A stretch of DNA of 6,909 nucleotides from an uncultured Clostridia bacterium. GTDB lineage: Bacteria > Bacillota > Clostridia > Oscillospirales > Acutalibacteraceae. The stretch is taken from the NCBI GenBank assembly GCA_946626015.1, contig CAMOTT010000109.1, forward strand, positions 1 to 6,909, read 5' to 3'. The translations under genes were made by a program, and so were the position numbers. Of the stretch, positions 5,521-6,909 are shown in pieces; position 1 is the first letter of the stretch, and every line of letters begins with the position of its first letter. The notes under the pieces are model-generated. The model saw nothing but the letters and a program-made list of their open reading frames with translations, did not search any database and was not told where the DNA came from.

Positions 5521-6675
5521 ATGAAAAGGTCACCACATAAAACCCCCGCGAAAAAGGCGGCAGACGCCGTATGCGGCATAATGTTCGCTCTTCTGCTCTT
5601 TTGCGGCGTCATAACCTCCGATATCTGGGCGGGCAGGGCCGCTCTTGTGAGTTCGGCTCTGTATATGCCCCAGGGCTCGATGAAGCTCATAAACAAATAT
5701 ATAAAAGCAGCCTCCGCGCCAAAGCAAAGCAGTAACCGTATCACCGTCCCGGTCAATGCCGATATCCCGGAGCAGGCAAACAAACCCGAGAAATATATCG
5801 AAAATCTGACCGACGTGCCAAACGATATAAAAGAGCTTATTGAAACAGCAAAAAAAGATTTTGCAGATCAAAAGGAGGACGGAAAGATCATTGAGACTAC
5901 CTTTGGGAAAAGCAATGCCACAGACGTTTTTGAAAACGTGGCGGTGCGCAACACCACTCAAACGGGAAAAATAAGTATAAAAAAATCCCTGTCGGAAGAA
6001 ATAAACTTAAAGATCCGCAAGGATAAGCCTGCCGTTCTGATTTTTCACACCCACACCACCGAGGGCTATGAGATCCTTGACCGCGGCTGGTACGCCGCCG
6101 ATTACTCCTCGCGGACAAAAAACGTCAGCAAAAGCGTTGTCCGCGTGGGCACCGCCATCGAAGAGGCTCTTTCAGACGCCGGATTCATTGTGATACACGA
6201 TACCACCATCCACGACAACAAATACGGCGGAGCCTATGACCGCTCCCGTAAGACCGTGCAGAAGTATCTGGACGAGTACCCGAACCTTACAGTCGCCCTG
6301 GATATACACAGGGACGCCATCCAGCGTGACAGCGGCGCAAAAATAAAACCCGTAACCGTGATTAACGGTAAAAAATCTGCACAAATTATGATTATAACAG
6401 GCATTGAAGAGGGCAAAATCACCGGTTATCCCAACTGGGAGCAAAACCTGAGATTTGCGCTTAAATTGCAGAGATCCTGCGAGAACAGGTTCCCCTCCCT
6501 TATGCGTCCCATATTTTTCTGCCCCAGAAAATACACCATGGACTTGACCCCCTGCAGCCTGCTGATCGAAATGGGCAGCGACGCCAACACCCTCGACGAG
6601 GCGGCCTACGCAGGCAGACTTCTGGGCACTGCATTGGGTGACCTCCTCAGCAATTATGTGATCGAAAAGGAGTAA
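5521..6675 (+). CDS. spoIIP: Stage II sporulation protein P (SpoIIP), septal peptidoglycan hydrolase
   Basis: SpoIIP is the amidase/endopeptidase of the SpoIID-SpoIIM-SpoIIP engulfment machine; it cleaves stem peptides at the septum as the mother-cell membrane moves round the forespore. The 384-residue product has a short basic N-terminus, one membrane anchor (about 14-34, VCGIMFALLLFCGVITSD), a Lys/Glu-rich linker to about 165, and a C-terminal catalytic domain. That domain carries FHTHTTEGY (H176, H178, E181), ALDIHRDAI (D261, H263, R264) and LLIEMGSDANT (E350), matching in order the HSHNRE-, DIHRD- and VEIG-type motifs of SpoIIP. These residues are the expected zinc-binding and catalytic sites. 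GYPNW (near 300) matches the family NPxW-type region. The start at 5521 is chosen for its GAGGAAGGA site. It lies 32 bp after spoIIE, whereas in B. subtilis it follows gpr. SpoIID and SpoIIM are not in this window. Confidence 0.96.
   Translation: MKRSPHKTPAKKAADAVCGIMFALLLFCGVITSDIWAGRAALVSSALYMPQGSMKLINKYIKAASAPKQSSNRITVPVNADIPEQANKPEKYIENLTDVPNDIKELIETAKKDFADQKEDGKIIETTFGKSNATDVFENVAVRNTTQTGKISIKKSLSEEINLKIRKDKPAVLIFHTHTTEGYEILDRGWYAADYSSRTKNVSKSVVRVGTAIEEALSDAGFIVIHDTTIHDNKYGGAYDRSRKTVQKYLDEYPNLTVALDIHRDAIQRDSGAKIKPVTVINGKKSAQIMIITGIEEGKITGYPNWEQNLRFALKLQRSCENRFPSLMRPIFFCPRKYTMDLTPCSLLIEMGSDANTLDEAAYAGRLLGTALGDLLSNYVIEKE
6665..6672 (+). promoter_or_regulatory. Ribosome binding site of the post-spoIIP gene, inside spoIIP
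   Basis: AAAAGGAG overlaps the last sense codons of spoIIP and ends 6 nt before ATG 6679. This is an ideal spacing and suggests translation coupled to that of spoIIP. Confidence 0.8.
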
Positions 6676-6678
6676 AAA

Positions 6679-6909
6679 ATGAAACGAGAAGCTTATGATA
6701 TCCTGAGAAAATTCACTTTTACCGTTATGATATGCTTATGTATCACCCTCACCGTCAGCGGCGCGATAATGGTCTCCAACAACACAGAGAAAATAAGCTT
6801 CGGCAAGCAGAAATCCTACGTGGGGATAAGCTTTGACAAAAGCATAAATCTTTCGGTGAATGACAGAGACATATCCTTCACCATTCCCGACGCGGTGTTC
6901 AATATATTA
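6679..6909 (+). CDS. Unidentified membrane-anchored or secreted protein, 3' end beyond window
   Basis: I do not recognise this protein. ATG 6679-6681 follows the spoIIP stop by 3 nt and has an ideal ribosome binding site, so it is almost certainly cotranscribed. The 77 visible codons start with a short charged N-terminus (MKREAYDILRK), then one hydrophobic segment at about 12-33 (FTFTVMICLCITLTVSGAIMVS) ending in small residues. This could be a membrane anchor or an uncleaved or cleaved signal. After that comes a polar, beta-prone stretch (ISFGKQKSYVGISFDKSINL) that would lie outside the membrane. No stop appears before the window edge, so length and any catalytic domain are unknown. Its place after spoIIE and spoIIP suggests a role at the septum or in engulfment, but this is position-based inference only. 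Confidence 0.8.
   Translation, partial: MKREAYDILRKFTFTVMICLCITLTVSGAIMVSNNTEKISFGKQKSYVGISFDKSINLSVNDRDISFTIPDAVFNIL

Overview
The window looks like a chromosomal segment from an endospore-forming Firmicute of class Clostridia, probably near the Ruminococcaceae/Oscillospiraceae. This rests on two sporulation genes recognised by motif (spoIIE and spoIIP), AGGAG-type ribosome binding sites, TTG/GTG start usage and a mixed, moderate-GC codon usage. The taxonomic call is inference. There are no RNA genes, CRISPR arrays, insertion sequences or phage-like genes, and the segment reads as core chromosome.

Left arm (minus strand, about 1-2805). rlmB, encoding a SpoU-family 23S rRNA 2'-O-ribose methyltransferase, is read leftward. 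After a 45-bp gap it is followed by a very large open frame that runs off the left edge. That frame encodes at least 667 residues: a roughly 620-residue acidic, Glu/Lys/Pro-rich and probably disordered region, then a basic stretch and a membrane segment. It has no stop codon in the window, begins at a TTG, and belongs to no family I recognise.

Centre (2806-3121). This 316-bp AT-rich divergent intergenic region separates rlmB from spoIIE. It holds a good extended -10 promoter for rlmB, a lone TATAAT candidate for spoIIE, a perfect 7-bp inverted repeat (2972-2993), a second 7-bp inverted repeat straddling the rlmB -10, a small hairpin, and four copies of TTGTGA. It is the most information-rich non-coding part of the window.

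Right arm (plus strand, 3122-6909). spoIIE (membrane PP2C phosphatase that activates sigma-F in the forespore), spoIIP (engulfment peptidoglycan amidase/endopeptidase) and an unidentified small membrane-anchored or secreted protein cut by the right edge are spaced 32 bp and 3 bp apart. They look like one transcription unit. The first gene acts at the polar septum to switch on forespore transcription; the second thins septal peptidoglycan so the mother cell can engulf the forespore. The third is coupled to spoIIP, so a sporulation role is plausible but unproven.

No wholly new system is evident. The least explained parts are the giant acidic membrane protein, the gene after spoIIP, and the symmetric motifs in the divergent control region.
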